In this document: positions 20,670 through 31,610 of the stretch, in pieces | Layout: each line of letters starts with the position of its first letter | Position numbering within the stretch: position 1 is the first letter of the stretch | Assembly (NCBI GenBank): GCA_014621425.1 | Contig: JAANBB010000014.1 | Coordinates: forward strand, 248,001 to 312,000 | From: Cylindrodendrum hubeiense | Taxonomy: Eukaryota; Ascomycota; Sordariomycetes; Hypocreales; Nectriaceae | Reading direction: 5' to 3' | Length of the DNA: 64,000 nucleotides | Notes under the pieces: model-generated | Database searches by the model: none | Seen by the model: the letters and a program-made list of their open reading frames with translations, nothing else | What the model was told of the DNA's origin: nothing | Made by a program: the position numbers and the translations under genes

Positions 20670-22325
20670 ATGGTTTCGAACACTTCATCATTTGTCTTAC
20701 TTCGTCATCTCGGATTACTCTCCGCTGCGGTAGCTCTAGTTACTGCCGCAACCGATCCATGCGTTCCAGGAACATTCTCATTCCCGAGTCTCTCAGGGGC
20801 AGAAGGGAGAACAATCACAGCATCCTCCTTCAAAGCATACAAAGGCAACTCGGGATGGAGACCTGAAGCGGTTCACATTGGCGCTGAGGGTGTCAGTGTC
20901 TGTAACGTCACTGTGTCATATACGCACCCCGGTGAAAATGACTTGGTCAACGTCCACATTTGGCTCCCACTGGAAAACTACAAGTCACGTTTCGTTGGAG
21001 TTGGTGGTGGTGGCTGGAAAGCTGGGGAGATTGGCGACGATATGATGTCCATGCTTGCATACCAGGGCTACGCCGCCGCTGCCACTGATGCTGGCTACAA
21101 CCATATTCCTACCTCACTGCCAGACTCTTGGCTCTTGGAGAGCCCGGGAAAGTTAGCCATCCCCCTTCTCACAAATTTTGCGCACCGAGCGGCCCATGAT
21201 ATGACCGTCATAAGCAAGCATATTGTGGAAAAATACTACAACGAGGAACCAAAGTTCTCATACTGGAATGGGTGCTCGACTGGTGGAAGGCAGGGCCTCG
21301 ATCTGGCTCAGCGATATCCTGAGGACTACGACGGTATCTGGGCGGCCTGTCCTGCCGTCAGCTTTCCCGCCCTCCTCATGTCGTTGTTCTGGCCCCAAGT
21401 CGTCATGAATATAGCGCGTGTCTATCCATCAGCATGTCAATTCGAAGCCGTGAGAATGGCCGCCATTGAAGCATGTGATGAGCTTGACCACGTCAAGGAT
21501 GGAGTTATCTCTCGAGACGATCTTTGTGAATTTGACCCAGAAACTGTTATAGGCAAGGAGTTTGACTGCCAAGGAACCAAGATCAAGATCTCCAAAGAGG
21601 TGGCGGAAATTGTGAAGGCAATGCTTCAGGGTCCAGTGGATACTGAAGGCAAACAACTTTTTCCCGGAACATCACACGGTACTGCAGCTACCGGCTTTTT
21701 ATCAACAGCAAACACAATTTGCACGGGCGAAAGCTGTACAGCCGGTAGGCCTTTCCCAATTGCAGCTGATTGGATCCGATTGCCCCTAAAGAAGGATGCG
21801 TCATTCGATGTCACCAAAATATCGCGCGAAGAGTTTGTGCAACTCTTTCATCAAAGCGTACGAGAATACAACGATTTAATAGGGAGCAACAACCCGGATC
21901 TGCGAGGATTTCGAGAAGCAGGCAAAAAGATGATTACCTGGCACGCGACCAATGACGAAGCTATCAGCTTCAAATTTATGCGACAATACTACGACAGCGT
22001 GTCAGAGCTCGATGAGAAGAACAACGTGGACACCAAGAGCTATTACCGATATTTCGAGATTCCAGGATTAACGCATTGCTCTGCACCTGCAGGTGTGCAT
22101 TACCCCCTGTATGGGTTTGATGCACTGCGACGGTGGGTTGAGGATGGTGTGATACCGACTGTGTTGGATACAGTTCTTGTAGGGGAGCGGGAAACCGATG
22201 AAGAGGGGGTGAGCCAGGCTGTTTATCCCTACCCGTCAGTCTCTATCAGATCCGGTGATAGTTTCATTAAATACGATACCAAAAAGGCTCTAGACAAACA
22301 AGAGGGCGGAAAGGACGAGCTATAA
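20670..22325 (+). CDS. Tannase/feruloyl esterase family secreted hydrolase
   Basis: Single-exon protein of 551 aa of the tannase family (PF07519), which cleaves ester bonds of plant phenolics such as gallic or ferulic esters. I start at the ATG at 20670, because residues 1-27 then form a signal peptide (core LLRHLGLLSAAVALVTA); the open frame extends 70 codons further upstream without family similarity. The CS-D-HC catalytic signature is present: GCSTGG (Cys202-Ser203), Asp429 in HATNDEAI, and His469-Cys470 in GLTHCSAPAG. The neighbouring cysteines that form the family's characteristic disulfide are therefore kept. The YWNGCSTGGRQGL and PEDYDGIWAACPA segments are typical. The enzyme should act outside the cell. 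Exact substrate is not predictable. Confidence 0.9.
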   Translation: MVSNTSSFVLLRHLGLLSAAVALVTAATDPCVPGTFSFPSLSGAEGRTITASSFKAYKGNSGWRPEAVHIGAEGVSVCNVTVSYTHPGENDLVNVHIWLPLENYKSRFVGVGGGGWKAGEIGDDMMSMLAYQGYAAAATDAGYNHIPTSLPDSWLLESPGKLAIPLLTNFAHRAAHDMTVISKHIVEKYYNEEPKFSYWNGCSTGGRQGLDLAQRYPEDYDGIWAACPAVSFPALLMSLFWPQVVMNIARVYPSACQFEAVRMAAIEACDELDHVKDGVISRDDLCEFDPETVIGKEFDCQGTKIKISKEVAEIVKAMLQGPVDTEGKQLFPGTSHGTAATGFLSTANTICTGESCTAGRPFPIAADWIRLPLKKDASFDVTKISREEFVQLFHQSVREYNDLIGSNNPDLRGFREAGKKMITWHATNDEAISFKFMRQYYDSVSELDEKNNVDTKSYYRYFEIPGLTHCSAPAGVHYPLYGFDALRRWVEDGVIPTVLDTVLVGERETDEEGVSQAVYPYPSVSIRSGDSFIKYDTKKALDKQEGGKDEL

Positions 22326-22502
22326 GATATTTGGAGAGATTTCTTGGCTCAAAGATAGCTGTTCAAGACAAAGAGACACACAGCGCCTTGTTCAGCGAAA
22401 TGAACACTTTCCAGAAGAGTCTTTTATTTATCGACTATGTAGAGCAGTGCGAAACAACATCTCCCCTACAGTCGCGCTAAGATGAAATGTTACATTATCA
22501 AA

Positions 22503-25500
22503 TCAAGGCCCATAGTGAACATACGGGACCCAATGGGGTCGACTCGGCTCCGTTTCTTCCATTAGTTGTACAGCATGTCTCATGTGCTGCGAGTCGTGGA
22601 TATCACCTTCAACCCAGTCGTCTCGAAGCTGTCTCATGGCATGGTGGAGCCCGTCACTTATAGACTTGTCGTTTATCCCATTGTCTCGCAGAGACTCGTA
22701 CGTCAACCTCGCCATGAGTACACAGAGCTCATCACTGACCTCCCAAAGCGTACCTACTACATGTCGGAACCCTGCCAGCTGGAACGCACTCGTGAGGTGC
22801 ATGCTTTCATCAATTGACTCCCCACCTCGGATTTGGGCAGTTCCGCAGGCTGAAAGATAAGCAAGAAATTGCGAACGACGATTGAGATTTATGTTCAGCA
22901 TGGTTGCTACTGTTAATGGATCCTGCTTCCAATCCTCGAGGACCAAAATATTCTGCAGCGGGTTTTCCTCATTTGAGCGACTCGGTCCAGCAAAGTGGAA
23001 GACTGTACAGGCTTCTAAAGCTGTCAAGACTTCTTTCTTTCGGGGTGAAGGCCTGATACACGGTAGTGCCATTGATTGGCAAATAGCTTCCACCACGTCT
23101 GTCTCATCGCTCACATGTCGAAGCGAAGCATGTTCTGGACTGTCTGGCATGGAGACAAGGACGAAATTTTCGGAGGAGTCGAGTACCGTTTCTTGACCCC
23201 CACGTTGGCGACTGTGTATGATTCTCTTGATGGACAAACTATAGGACGAAATGACCCTGTCGAGAGCTGTGTTAGAGCTGCGCTCTAAATGGTGTCCAGC
23301 TGCGTGGAGAGGAAACCTAGCGAGTAGCCCCGTTGGAATCCACCAAATATGTGGCCAAGGCTCGCCGGATAGAGGCTCATGGAAGCCTAATGAATCAATC
23401 AAAGGACCGACGATGGTATCCCAAAGCCAATCAAGCGTCTCGAGAGATTCGAGCTCTTGGGCTCGGTTGTGGATATCTTTTTGAGAGAGATGAGGCAACT
23501 CCATCACTCGGATTTCAGATTGCTCGACGATTAACGCATCACATCGGTGCGAGCTCACGTTCAGTATAACGATCGGACCTTGTACTGCCGCTTCTCGCAT
23601 CTCGGCTTCTGATATAGACAGAAGAAATTGTTGGAACCCAGACTTGCGGCGGATTTCCTCGAGGAGGAGGGACATCCGGCTGCCAGCTTCGCGGCGCCGA
23701 CTAGGTTGTGCTTGAGGGGATATGGGAGTGCTCCTGGATGAGAAAAGAGCACCCTGCGACGTTCGGCCGTTAAGCTGGCCTCGAAGTTTGACAAATGAGT
23801 CCGCCAGCTCCGGATAATGTCTCTGTAAGGTGGAAAGATCGGTGCGTAGATCTTGAAGCGAACTCGCAAGAAGACCACGGCCGGTCTCGAGTAGTTCGAT
23901 CGCAGACACTGGGCCTTTACCAACCTTTAACGCGATGGCTGCCGCATCCGAGGCGAATCCAGCGGTTGGCGAGAGAATATTTTGCGTTTCTCTGTAATGC
24001 AGAGAAGACGGATCGCACAAAGGAACCAGTTCGACAGTTGTTTTCGCAACGGCAAATGCTTGATGATTATCCTCAAGAAAGGCCAAGGATGATAGAAATT
24101 CACGGCCAGCGGTAATGCGGATACTGATTGGAGACTCCTGGTGATCCAAGGCGACCATAAAGAGGCGTCTAGCGTCCTCGAGGTCCGCAATCGTCTCACT
24201 GTGTAAGAATCTATCGCGCAGTTGAACTCCAAGGTAGCATGACCATTTAGCCCAGTCCGGATGGTCTTCCGGAGTAGCTGAGATAGCTACCCGAGCTATG
24301 TCAATAGCCTTTTCAAGGTCTGCTATCGCCCCAGTGTGTGAGTACCTATCAGTTAGTAGAGTCCCAAGGGTATTCGCATATCTATTCCAGCCCGGATAAT
24401 TTTTTGGCGTAGTATCAACGGCCTCCTGGGCGATGTGGATTGCCTGATCAAGGTCCGCCATCGCCCCACCGCGGGAGTATTTATCGCCAAGTCGAACTGC
24501 AAGGTTACTAGACTCTTCCGCCTGGTCTGTGTGGTGATGTAGTGCAGCTGAGACAGCCTCCTGAGCCATGCGAATAGCCTCTTCGAGGTCCGCCATCTCC
24601 AAAGTGTGCGAGAATTTATCGCCCAGTCGAACTGAAATATTGTTTAGCCATTTAGCCCAGTCTGGATGGTCTTCCGATGTGAGTGAGACAGCCGCCTGAG
24701 TCATCCGAATAGCCTCTTCAAGGTCTGCTATTGACCCAGTGTGTAAGTATCTCTCATCGAGTAGAATCCCAAGGGTATTCGCATATTCAGCCCAGTCTGG
24801 ATAATCTTTTGGTGTACTATGAACAGCCTCTTGGGTTATGCCAATGGCCTCCTCAAGGTCCGCTATAGTTCCAGTGCGTGAGTATCTAGCACTAAGTCCA
24901 GCTGCAAGGTTACTCAAAAGTTTAGCCCGGTCTGGATAATTTTCAGGTGCGACTGAGACGGCCTCTCGGGCCGCGCCAATGGCCTCTTCGAGGACCCTGA
25001 GGCTTTCTGCCTGTGTTCTCATATATCTATCACCAAGTAGATCTCCAAGACTGGCTATTAAGACTCCCCTCAGGGTATCGTCTTTTGCAACGATCTCAAC
25101 AGCCTCCTGAGTGACATGAATAGCTTCGTCCAGGTCAACCTTATTCTCAGTCGCAGCGTATCGGTCTGCAAGCCGCGCTCCAAGGTCCTTCAGCAGAACC
25201 ACTCTGTTTGGATGGTCTTCAACAGTAGTCTTGAGAGAATCCCTCAGGCACAAAATTGATTCATCTAAGTCGGAGAGACTTTTCGTTCTGATATAACGCT
25301 CCCCTAGCCAAACTCCAAGGTCTGGTAATAGGAAGAGCCTGTCTGGGCTATCATCTGGAGTCATCTGGATCGCCTCTCGTACGACCTCGACTGCTTCTTC
25401 TAGGTACCTCTTCTCTTTTGCGATTAGATATCGGCCCCAAAGTCGATCTCCAAGGTCTTTTAATAGACGCGGCCTGTCCGGGTGGGAGTTTGCAATGGAC

Positions 25501-27428
25501 TGGATCGCCTGTCGCGCCTCCTCTATCCCTTCCTCTAGGTCCAGGGCGGCTGGGGCCTTTTTTTCTTCCGGTTCATCTGTCCAATCCTGGTAGGCGGAAC
25601 GATTTCCTTCCGATGTGGTAGGATTGGCGGAAAAGACGGCAGAAACACTATTTTGATCGTCGTCTTCTAGGTCATGGGGCAGGGAAATTAGTCGGACTAT
25701 CAGAAAAGTGAAAGTTCGCATGTGAGAGGCAACGTGCTTGGCCATGTATGTGGACTCTGATAAATCCACAGGGGGTATGTTTGCAGGGTTTCCATCTGAA
25801 CCTGGGGCCTCTTCAGGGATGTCGTTCAAAATACCAGCATAGTTCCCTGCAGGGTGAGGGATGCCAATAGAGATCTCGTTCGTCTTTTTGTCTGACATGA
25901 AATGCCCCTCTGCCTTGTCCGAACTAGGTTTTGTTTCCTCGCCGTTGTTGTCATCTCCGATCGCGAAACAGCAGAATGGACAAATATCCGCAGCTCGTTT
26001 GAGCAAGACGGTGCTTTGTTGGCTCATTGTCTGTACCTGGCGTGGTGTGAAATCTCTATGCGACTTTTGGAGGTGCTTAACGAATTTGCATTCAGTTGGG
26101 AAGCGAAGCGTTTCTGAATGGTCCGTTTCAATCTCAGGATCTATGTCACATATCCATGTTGGTTGTTTGTATATGATCTGAGACCACTCTGCCGAGTGAG
26201 CTTTCTTCATGTGTTTGAGCCACTCGGCAGATCCAGCAAAGCTAGGAACTTGGTCCAAGCTTGCACAGTCTTCAGAGATACAGACATATGGCTTCCAGTC
26301 TCTTTTTATGTGCTCTCTGAGGATCGTTAGAAAAGTTTCTAGTGTCCATGCAAGTTTGCGTTTCAAATAAACATACCTCCATTTTGATGGCGTGTTGAAC
26401 ATCTCGGCCGGGCGATTCTCAAGACACCAATCACAATTTGCATGTTTGTCACCCTCTGGAATAATCTGAGGGGGGAGGTAACTGGCAAGGCCAGTCTGAA
26501 TAGACGTGGTCAATCGGGAATAGTCTTCCAGAGCTGGAACCGCCAGATGCTGGTTTTTGTTGAACTCGGTCTCATCGAATGCTGATGACCTCACGGACGG
26601 TTGGATATAATTATTCGCATGGATTGGAGGTCGGTGACTTCCCGGGCGCCTCAAAGGAATTGCATCGATTCTGGGATCACCCGTCGCTGGTGTTGGCCGT
26701 CGTTTAGGATTGAATGACGGCCGATATTGCTTGCCGCGTTCTTTGCGGTACACAAATTCCTTATACTTGCTGGCCAATGACCTCGTCACATGTTCAAGAA
26801 GTTGGGAGTTGGCATTGGGGTACATGCTCTCCAAGACGGAATACGCAAGGATTTCAAAGGAGCTAACCCGGTCGTCATTGGCGAAGGCTTTGGTTCGGGA
26901 TATGAGCTGACCAGCTGACGCTTGGCGTATTGCGACTCCTAGCCGGTGAAGTCGATCAAGTGCATCCTCAACTCCGGTGAAGGCGGCCTTCAGGGCCGGT
27001 GAAAGACTAGCTTTGTTTTTCTCCTCACTTAAATGAATCAATGCACCACCATCCAAGGTCTGCTTCTCAATAACTTTGATAGCTTTGTTTGCCAGGCTGT
27101 CAGTTAGAGCCGAGTTTCGAACAGTTAAGTTGGAAAATATACCTGCATTTAAGTTTTTCCGGGTGACATGAAGTTGCTGCAACACCAGGCTTTTCACCTC
27201 GGGACTATTCCTCAGCCTGTGGTCAAGGCTGAGGATGTCGTCAGCACCCACGCCAATAAAGCCGATCCAAGCCTCGTATCTTTGCCAGTACTCATTCACT
27301 AGCCGCTGGGTGAGCGGAAAACCGCCATGAAGATGATCAAGCAGGTTGGAAAAGCTTTCCCAGCAATACTCTGCCGAGGTAGCGATACTAGGTTGATTCC
27401 GGTTCAAATCTTGCGTGTCTCGAGACAT
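22503..27428 (-). CDS. TPR-CHAT protein: zinc-finger, TPR array and caspase-like CHAT protease
   Basis: Single-exon protein of 1641 aa. N-terminal helical region (about 1-250); then zinc-finger-like motifs (CDWCLENRP; a Cys/His segment ending KHLQKSHRDFTPRQVQ; CPFCC with HVASHMRTFTFLIVRLISLP), as in fungal STAND-associated proteins. About 11 TPR-like units of roughly 43 aa follow (residues about 630-1100), each with a (D/Y)LEEAIxxxQEAV helix. The C-terminal CHAT domain has the caspase-type dyad: His1478 in FHFAGPS and Cys1528 in LSACGT, followed by the family pattern FQLAGFRHVVGTLW. CHAT proteases are relatives of separase and caspases; bacterial TPR-CHAT proteases cut gasdermins. It diverges from the DUF7580-S8 gene across a 461-bp shared promoter, with a gasdermin-like gene beyond. 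Both catalytic residues are present, so it looks active. The trigger is unknown. Confidence 0.88.
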   Translation of the reverse strand: MSRDTQDLNRNQPSIATSAEYCWESFSNLLDHLHGGFPLTQRLVNEYWQRYEAWIGFIGVGADDILSLDHRLRNSPEVKSLVLQQLHVTRKNLNAGIFSNLTVRNSALTDSLANKAIKVIEKQTLDGGALIHLSEEKNKASLSPALKAAFTGVEDALDRLHRLGVAIRQASAGQLISRTKAFANDDRVSSFEILAYSVLESMYPNANSQLLEHVTRSLASKYKEFVYRKERGKQYRPSFNPKRRPTPATGDPRIDAIPLRRPGSHRPPIHANNYIQPSVRSSAFDETEFNKNQHLAVPALEDYSRLTTSIQTGLASYLPPQIIPEGDKHANCDWCLENRPAEMFNTPSKWRYVYLKRKLAWTLETFLTILREHIKRDWKPYVCISEDCASLDQVPSFAGSAEWLKHMKKAHSAEWSQIIYKQPTWICDIDPEIETDHSETLRFPTECKFVKHLQKSHRDFTPRQVQTMSQQSTVLLKRAADICPFCCFAIGDDNNGEETKPSSDKAEGHFMSDKKTNEISIGIPHPAGNYAGILNDIPEEAPGSDGNPANIPPVDLSESTYMAKHVASHMRTFTFLIVRLISLPHDLEDDDQNSVSAVFSANPTTSEGNRSAYQDWTDEPEEKKAPAALDLEEGIEEARQAIQSIANSHPDRPRLLKDLGDRLWGRYLIAKEKRYLEEAVEVVREAIQMTPDDSPDRLFLLPDLGVWLGERYIRTKSLSDLDESILCLRDSLKTTVEDHPNRVVLLKDLGARLADRYAATENKVDLDEAIHVTQEAVEIVAKDDTLRGVLIASLGDLLGDRYMRTQAESLRVLEEAIGAAREAVSVAPENYPDRAKLLSNLAAGLSARYSRTGTIADLEEAIGITQEAVHSTPKDYPDWAEYANTLGILLDERYLHTGSIADLEEAIRMTQAAVSLTSEDHPDWAKWLNNISVRLGDKFSHTLEMADLEEAIRMAQEAVSAALHHHTDQAEESSNLAVRLGDKYSRGGAMADLDQAIHIAQEAVDTTPKNYPGWNRYANTLGTLLTDRYSHTGAIADLEKAIDIARVAISATPEDHPDWAKWSCYLGVQLRDRFLHSETIADLEDARRLFMVALDHQESPISIRITAGREFLSSLAFLEDNHQAFAVAKTTVELVPLCDPSSLHYRETQNILSPTAGFASDAAAIALKVGKGPVSAIELLETGRGLLASSLQDLRTDLSTLQRHYPELADSFVKLRGQLNGRTSQGALFSSRSTPISPQAQPSRRREAGSRMSLLLEEIRRKSGFQQFLLSISEAEMREAAVQGPIVILNVSSHRCDALIVEQSEIRVMELPHLSQKDIHNRAQELESLETLDWLWDTIVGPLIDSLGFHEPLSGEPWPHIWWIPTGLLARFPLHAAGHHLERSSNTALDRVISSYSLSIKRIIHSRQRGGQETVLDSSENFVLVSMPDSPEHASLRHVSDETDVVEAICQSMALPCIRPSPRKKEVLTALEACTVFHFAGPSRSNEENPLQNILVLEDWKQDPLTVATMLNINLNRRSQFLAYLSACGTAQIRGGESIDESMHLTSAFQLAGFRHVVGTLWEVSDELCVLMARLTYESLRDNGINDKSISDGLHHAMRQLRDDWVEGDIHDSQHMRHAVQLMEETEPSRPHWVPYVHYGP
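24150..25550 (-). repeat. TPR-encoding repeats (about 11 units of roughly 129 bp)
   Basis: Within the TPR-CHAT gene the words for DLEEAI...QEAV, and for the following DYPDWA...LGxxLxDRYxHTG helix, recur about every 43 codons. Similarity is visible in the DNA too (repeated CTTCRAGGTCYGC-like words on the plus strand). Units 6-10 are the most alike and mark recent expansion. Confidence 0.75.
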
Positions 27429-27889
27429 TTTGCCTTAGCCGCTAGGAATTGGCAGCGATCCCCGAAATTGGGATTCTTGCCCCGTAAAAGATATTTCTCG
27501 CAGAGTGTGTATTAAGAGTTAAAGAGTAGCTACTGAGAGGTAGTAAACTGTCATTTCAAGCTTGAATACCCCTTCAGAGTTCTTAAGTTTGGTGACTGAG
27601 TTCCCCTCACCCGGTGCCAAACGCCAGCCTCTCATGTGACCCTGGATAATCTACTCGTCTTACCTAATCAGCAGCATTTGACGTGTCATAAAATGGTTGG
27701 CGGGGTCTGGTCTGGTCTCCACATAGCGCAGCCTCGCATCACCATGATCGAGTCAACTTGGTGGTGAATGCAGCGCAGTCTCGGAGATAGCGTTGACCCC
27801 GTTATTGCTTTTCGCTCGCCCATCACAAACTGAAGCGCCAAAGACATCATCGAGCCCTGCTTCTTCCTCTCATATGGCATAGGTTCAAC
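27429..27889. promoter_or_regulatory. Shared divergent promoter of the TPR-CHAT and DUF7580-S8 genes
   Basis: 461 bp separate the two start codons, which point away from each other. No TATA box or repeated operator-like word stands out. The shared upstream region suggests co-expression of the two proteases. Confidence 0.5.
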
Positions 27890-30800
27890 ATGTCCTTGAA
27901 CGATATTTTAGAATGGCGCATAATCAGTGCGCTTCGTTCCTACCTAATATTGCCGCTAACTGTGACGGAAGAGGGGTTTGAAGATCTCGACGCGGATACC
28001 ATCTCACTTGAGAACGCGAGAGATGTCTTCCAGTACGAATTAACAAAAATCTTCATTTGGCCCGAGACGTCTCTTGATATCGGTATGCTTTCCATGTTTC
28101 AAGAACAATTAGTCAAAGTCGTCTCTTTGCTCGAAAATCTGGTAAACACGGACCATGAAAAGCTTTTGCTGCCAGAAAGAGAATTGAAGTTTCATCATAT
28201 CTTCAACAACAACACCACGTATAAAAAGCTTTGGGCACTGCTTGAATACCTAAACAGCTCTGGGGTGCGCTTTCACTTGATAAAAGGGCCTTCGGGTCCT
28301 GCTTTCAACTTGCCATCCGATGCGTCAGTCGCAGAGAACCTAGAAACTGTCCTGGATTTCAACCGCGTGGTAGATTCAGCGCCAGTCTCCCAGGAAAATA
28401 ATCCAAATCTGATCGTTGATCCAAAACCGACTACGTCTGTCGAATCCGAAGATGATTACATACGAAACTATGCGACTTCGGCCTTTGACACCGTCTTTAG
28501 CTACCTCGAGCAGTGCCAAACAGCACACAAGCTCATGCTATACCTTCCAAGGCAACATGGTGATACCGGCAGTCCTACATCCAAGGCCTTACTAGATTTG
28601 TTCATCTCTGTATGCGATGATGATCTTGCCTGGCAAGGGACCCAGTGTGGCGAATGCGAGTAAGTTGTATCTTGCCAAGGCCTGTTAACATACAGTTCTC
28701 ATTGTGACTGAACAACCTAGAAATCTTGAAGTGGGCCCTAGACTCATAAGAAATCGTGACCTCTGTAGCGTCATTACAGAGTCATATGCGGACAGAGAGG
28801 GTTTGCATATACACGTGATTGGGAATCAAATACAGAACCTCTCCCAGGCAACGCAGAAGATGCGGCATGGAGATAAATTCCCTCACACTTCTATCCACTC
28901 CTTACTGAATAGTGGAACCTTTGAACGTTTAAGGCGGGATAATATGGGATCTAATCGGTTCGACACTGGCGAAAAAAGGAATATTGTGACAAATATTGCA
29001 AACTCTTTCTCCCGTCTCCTGGGTTCCAGCTGGGTTGGTAAGGGATGGAGCGCCAAGGACATGTTCTTCATGGGTGACACAGAGGAAAAGAATAGATCTA
29101 ACAGACCATTTGGTCCGTTCATATCGTGTTCCGCAGATGGGCCCCCTCTTGAAGACCTGGCTAGATGGAAATCAAAGCTCAGAGCAAAACCTCCAACACT
29201 CCTCTTTCTCGGAAAGCTACTCCTGGAAATTGATCTCGGCTGGAGTTTGGATGATGATGTTGATAAAATACGCGAGGATCCACGGGAGAACATGTGGACG
29301 CTCCTGTCAAGCACCTTCGAAATGAACAAGGGCGATCTTCACTACGGTAATGCTATCGCAGCATGCCTCAAATTTCACAAGGAGCGGAAGATAAGATTTG
29401 AGATGGGAGAGATCACGGGGAACTTGGACGAGTGGTCTGAATGGGACAGAAGCTACGTTCGCGATCTCGTCAAAAGGCTCGAGGTTCCTGCGTACTCGCC
29501 GCAAAGCAAGCCCGAGGCTCTAAAGAAGTCTGCGAATGCTGGTTCGACCAAGGTTCTGCGACCATCACGATCCCCCTTTTCACGCAGATCTGGGAACCCT
29601 GCAGGCTTTTCCAATTGCCAAGCCACTGGGTCTCGACACACGGCTTCCGCCTTACCGACCGCCCTCGCGTCCCCGGCCCCTTTCAGCTCTAGCTGTACTA
29701 CAACAGTCAAATCAGGCTCTATTTCGTCGACACTTACGGCCACAACGACTGTAAAGCCAAAGAAAAGCCTGCCGGTACAAAAGCAAGAGGCTACTTCAGT
29801 GCCAATTAGCAGGAGATTGTCAATAATCTCAAATCTGCAGGTGTCGTCCTGGCTTGAAAGTACAGATACTTCAGTCCAGAAGCCAGCTGAGACAGACTCC
29901 AAGCCCTTGGATCCACGGCCAGAGGATCAAAATGAAAAAGAGGACCAAGAAGAAGTACACCGAGAGGAAGAGGACCAAGAGGAAGAAGATGTCGGAATGT
30001 TCTTTGACGAGGATGAGATGGAACATAGCCAACTGAGCGGGGAAGATGAGAAGTAAGAGTCTCAAGATACTGATCTTCATGCTTTTAATATACTAATCCC
30101 GTTACAGGCGAGCTCTGTGGGCTGAAACCTATTTTGAGGCGATGAAAAAGTTCTACAAGAAACATCCATTGCTTAGGTCTCTGACAGGGAGCCTCGAAAC
30201 TAGCACGCAGTCGGAGAGGAACCGGAACATAAAGATTGCTGTAATTGACACCGGAGTCGATGTTTCCGATTCTGATCCTCTCATATATGCCGAATCGGAA
30301 AAGGGAAGAATCACAGGCCGGGGTTGGGCTAACCCTGACGACCCCAGTGACTTTCACGACACCTGCGGCCACGGTACGCATCTTGTGCGGCTGATCCTCA
30401 AGGTCAACAAGACAGCCGATATCATAATGGCAAAAGTTTCAGAGGACAAGAGATTAACCCAAAAAAGTGCGGAGTACATAGCTGAGGTAAGATTCCTACT
30501 AGAAACAGCCCGTTCTTACCCAGCTTACCGATGTGATTCCAGGCCATTCGATGGGCAGTCGAGCAGAACGCAGACGTCATTTCTCTATCTTTGGGGTTCA
30601 AGAAACGAATAGGCATTATTGATAGTGCCCTTGAGACAGCCCTCAGCCCCCGTAAGGGTCGCCCTAGGCTTGTCTTCGCCGCGGCAGCCAATTGGGGCCT
30701 TAACTATGCCCTTGCATTCCCAGCCTCCAGGGAGGGTGTATTTTGTGTCCACGCCGTGAACGGGAAAGGCTTTGATGCAAAACTGTCTCCTAAACCAGAT

Positions 30801-31142
30801 TCCGACAGCAGAAGCCATGCAATAGGGACATTGGGAGTCGCCATCGAATCACAATGGGGCGGAAAGAGGCTGTGGCTAACAGGAACATCGTATGCCACGC
30901 CGATTGCTGCGGCCATGACTGCTAATATGCTGGTGTACGCACGACAGAACATGCAACAAGATGAGGACAGGTGGAGGTCGTTATCTTCATTCCCGATTAT
31001 GAAAGCAGCTATTGGTCTAATGTGCAGTAAAGGAGACAGTGACTCGTTCACTTATCTGGCACCTTGGCATATGGAAATGAACGCTCGTCTCGTCAACAAG
31101 ACGATCCTCGATGCTATCAGAGCCAGGATTGACTTCGGTTGA
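27890..31142 (+). CDS. DUF7580-type helical domain fused to subtilisin-like (S8) protease
   Basis: Four exons (27890-28659, 28721-30052, 30108-30486, 30543-31142), GT-AG introns of 55-61 bp, 1026 aa. Residues 1 to about 520 look like the fungal DUF7580 class: helical start, LFISVCDD, RLIRNRDLCS, PTLLFLGKLLLEIDLG, YGNAIAACLKF. A low-complexity Ser/Thr/Pro linker follows (about 545-660), then a Glu/Asp-rich run (about 675-710). The S8 domain has an intact triad: Asp748 in AVIDTGVD, His789 in CGHGTH, Ser943 in GTSYATP. No signal peptide or I9 propeptide is visible, so it is probably cytoplasmic, like other death-linked fungal S8 proteases. The gasdermin-like gene starts 468 bp downstream on the same strand. 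By analogy with HET-Q2/HET-Q1, its likely substrate is that protein (inference). Confidence 0.85.
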
Positions 31143-31610
31143 ACCGCAAAACAATACATTTGTGTATATTTGCTTTGTCAATACTAGCATATAACTTAGA
31201 GCTGGGCGCGTCTTGTAGCAGTGACATAATAGCTACCAGTATATACGGCTACAGACTGTGTTGACTTTGAAGGATCGGCAGTAGACCGGCACACTAACTG
31301 TACCTCGTTCTTTGCAAATTCAGTCTATCTCTCCGCTTGGATAAGCTTGATATCCTGCGTGGAGGGAGGCTTAGCTAATGAATAACAACAACACGCGGAG
31401 CCACCCACGTGCAGTATTCAGCTCACCCAATGCAAGTTGCTAAAACAATTTCCGTTCCAGCTAGCTCAACCAATAAAACGCTGCCACATATTGCCTCACT
31501 TGGGATACCCAAACAAGAATGCTTACTATGGCGCCCACCATCCAGGCTCTAGACATTCTGAGAGATTCACAATCGACAACTAGATTCTTTGGAAGAAATA
31601 GGCCGTTAGA
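31143..31610. other. Spacer between the S8 and gasdermin-like genes
   Basis: 468 bp with no ORF of note; it must hold the S8 terminator and the gasdermin-like promoter. An ACCAAT word at 31469-31474 (CCAAT type) lies about 137 bp before the ATG. Confidence 0.45.

Noticed and set aside
9787..22325. A secondary-metabolite gene cluster in the first 22 kb
   Set aside because: No PKS, NRPS, terpene synthase or other backbone enzyme is present. The acyl-CoA synthetase fragment, HET gene and tannase do not form a pathway.
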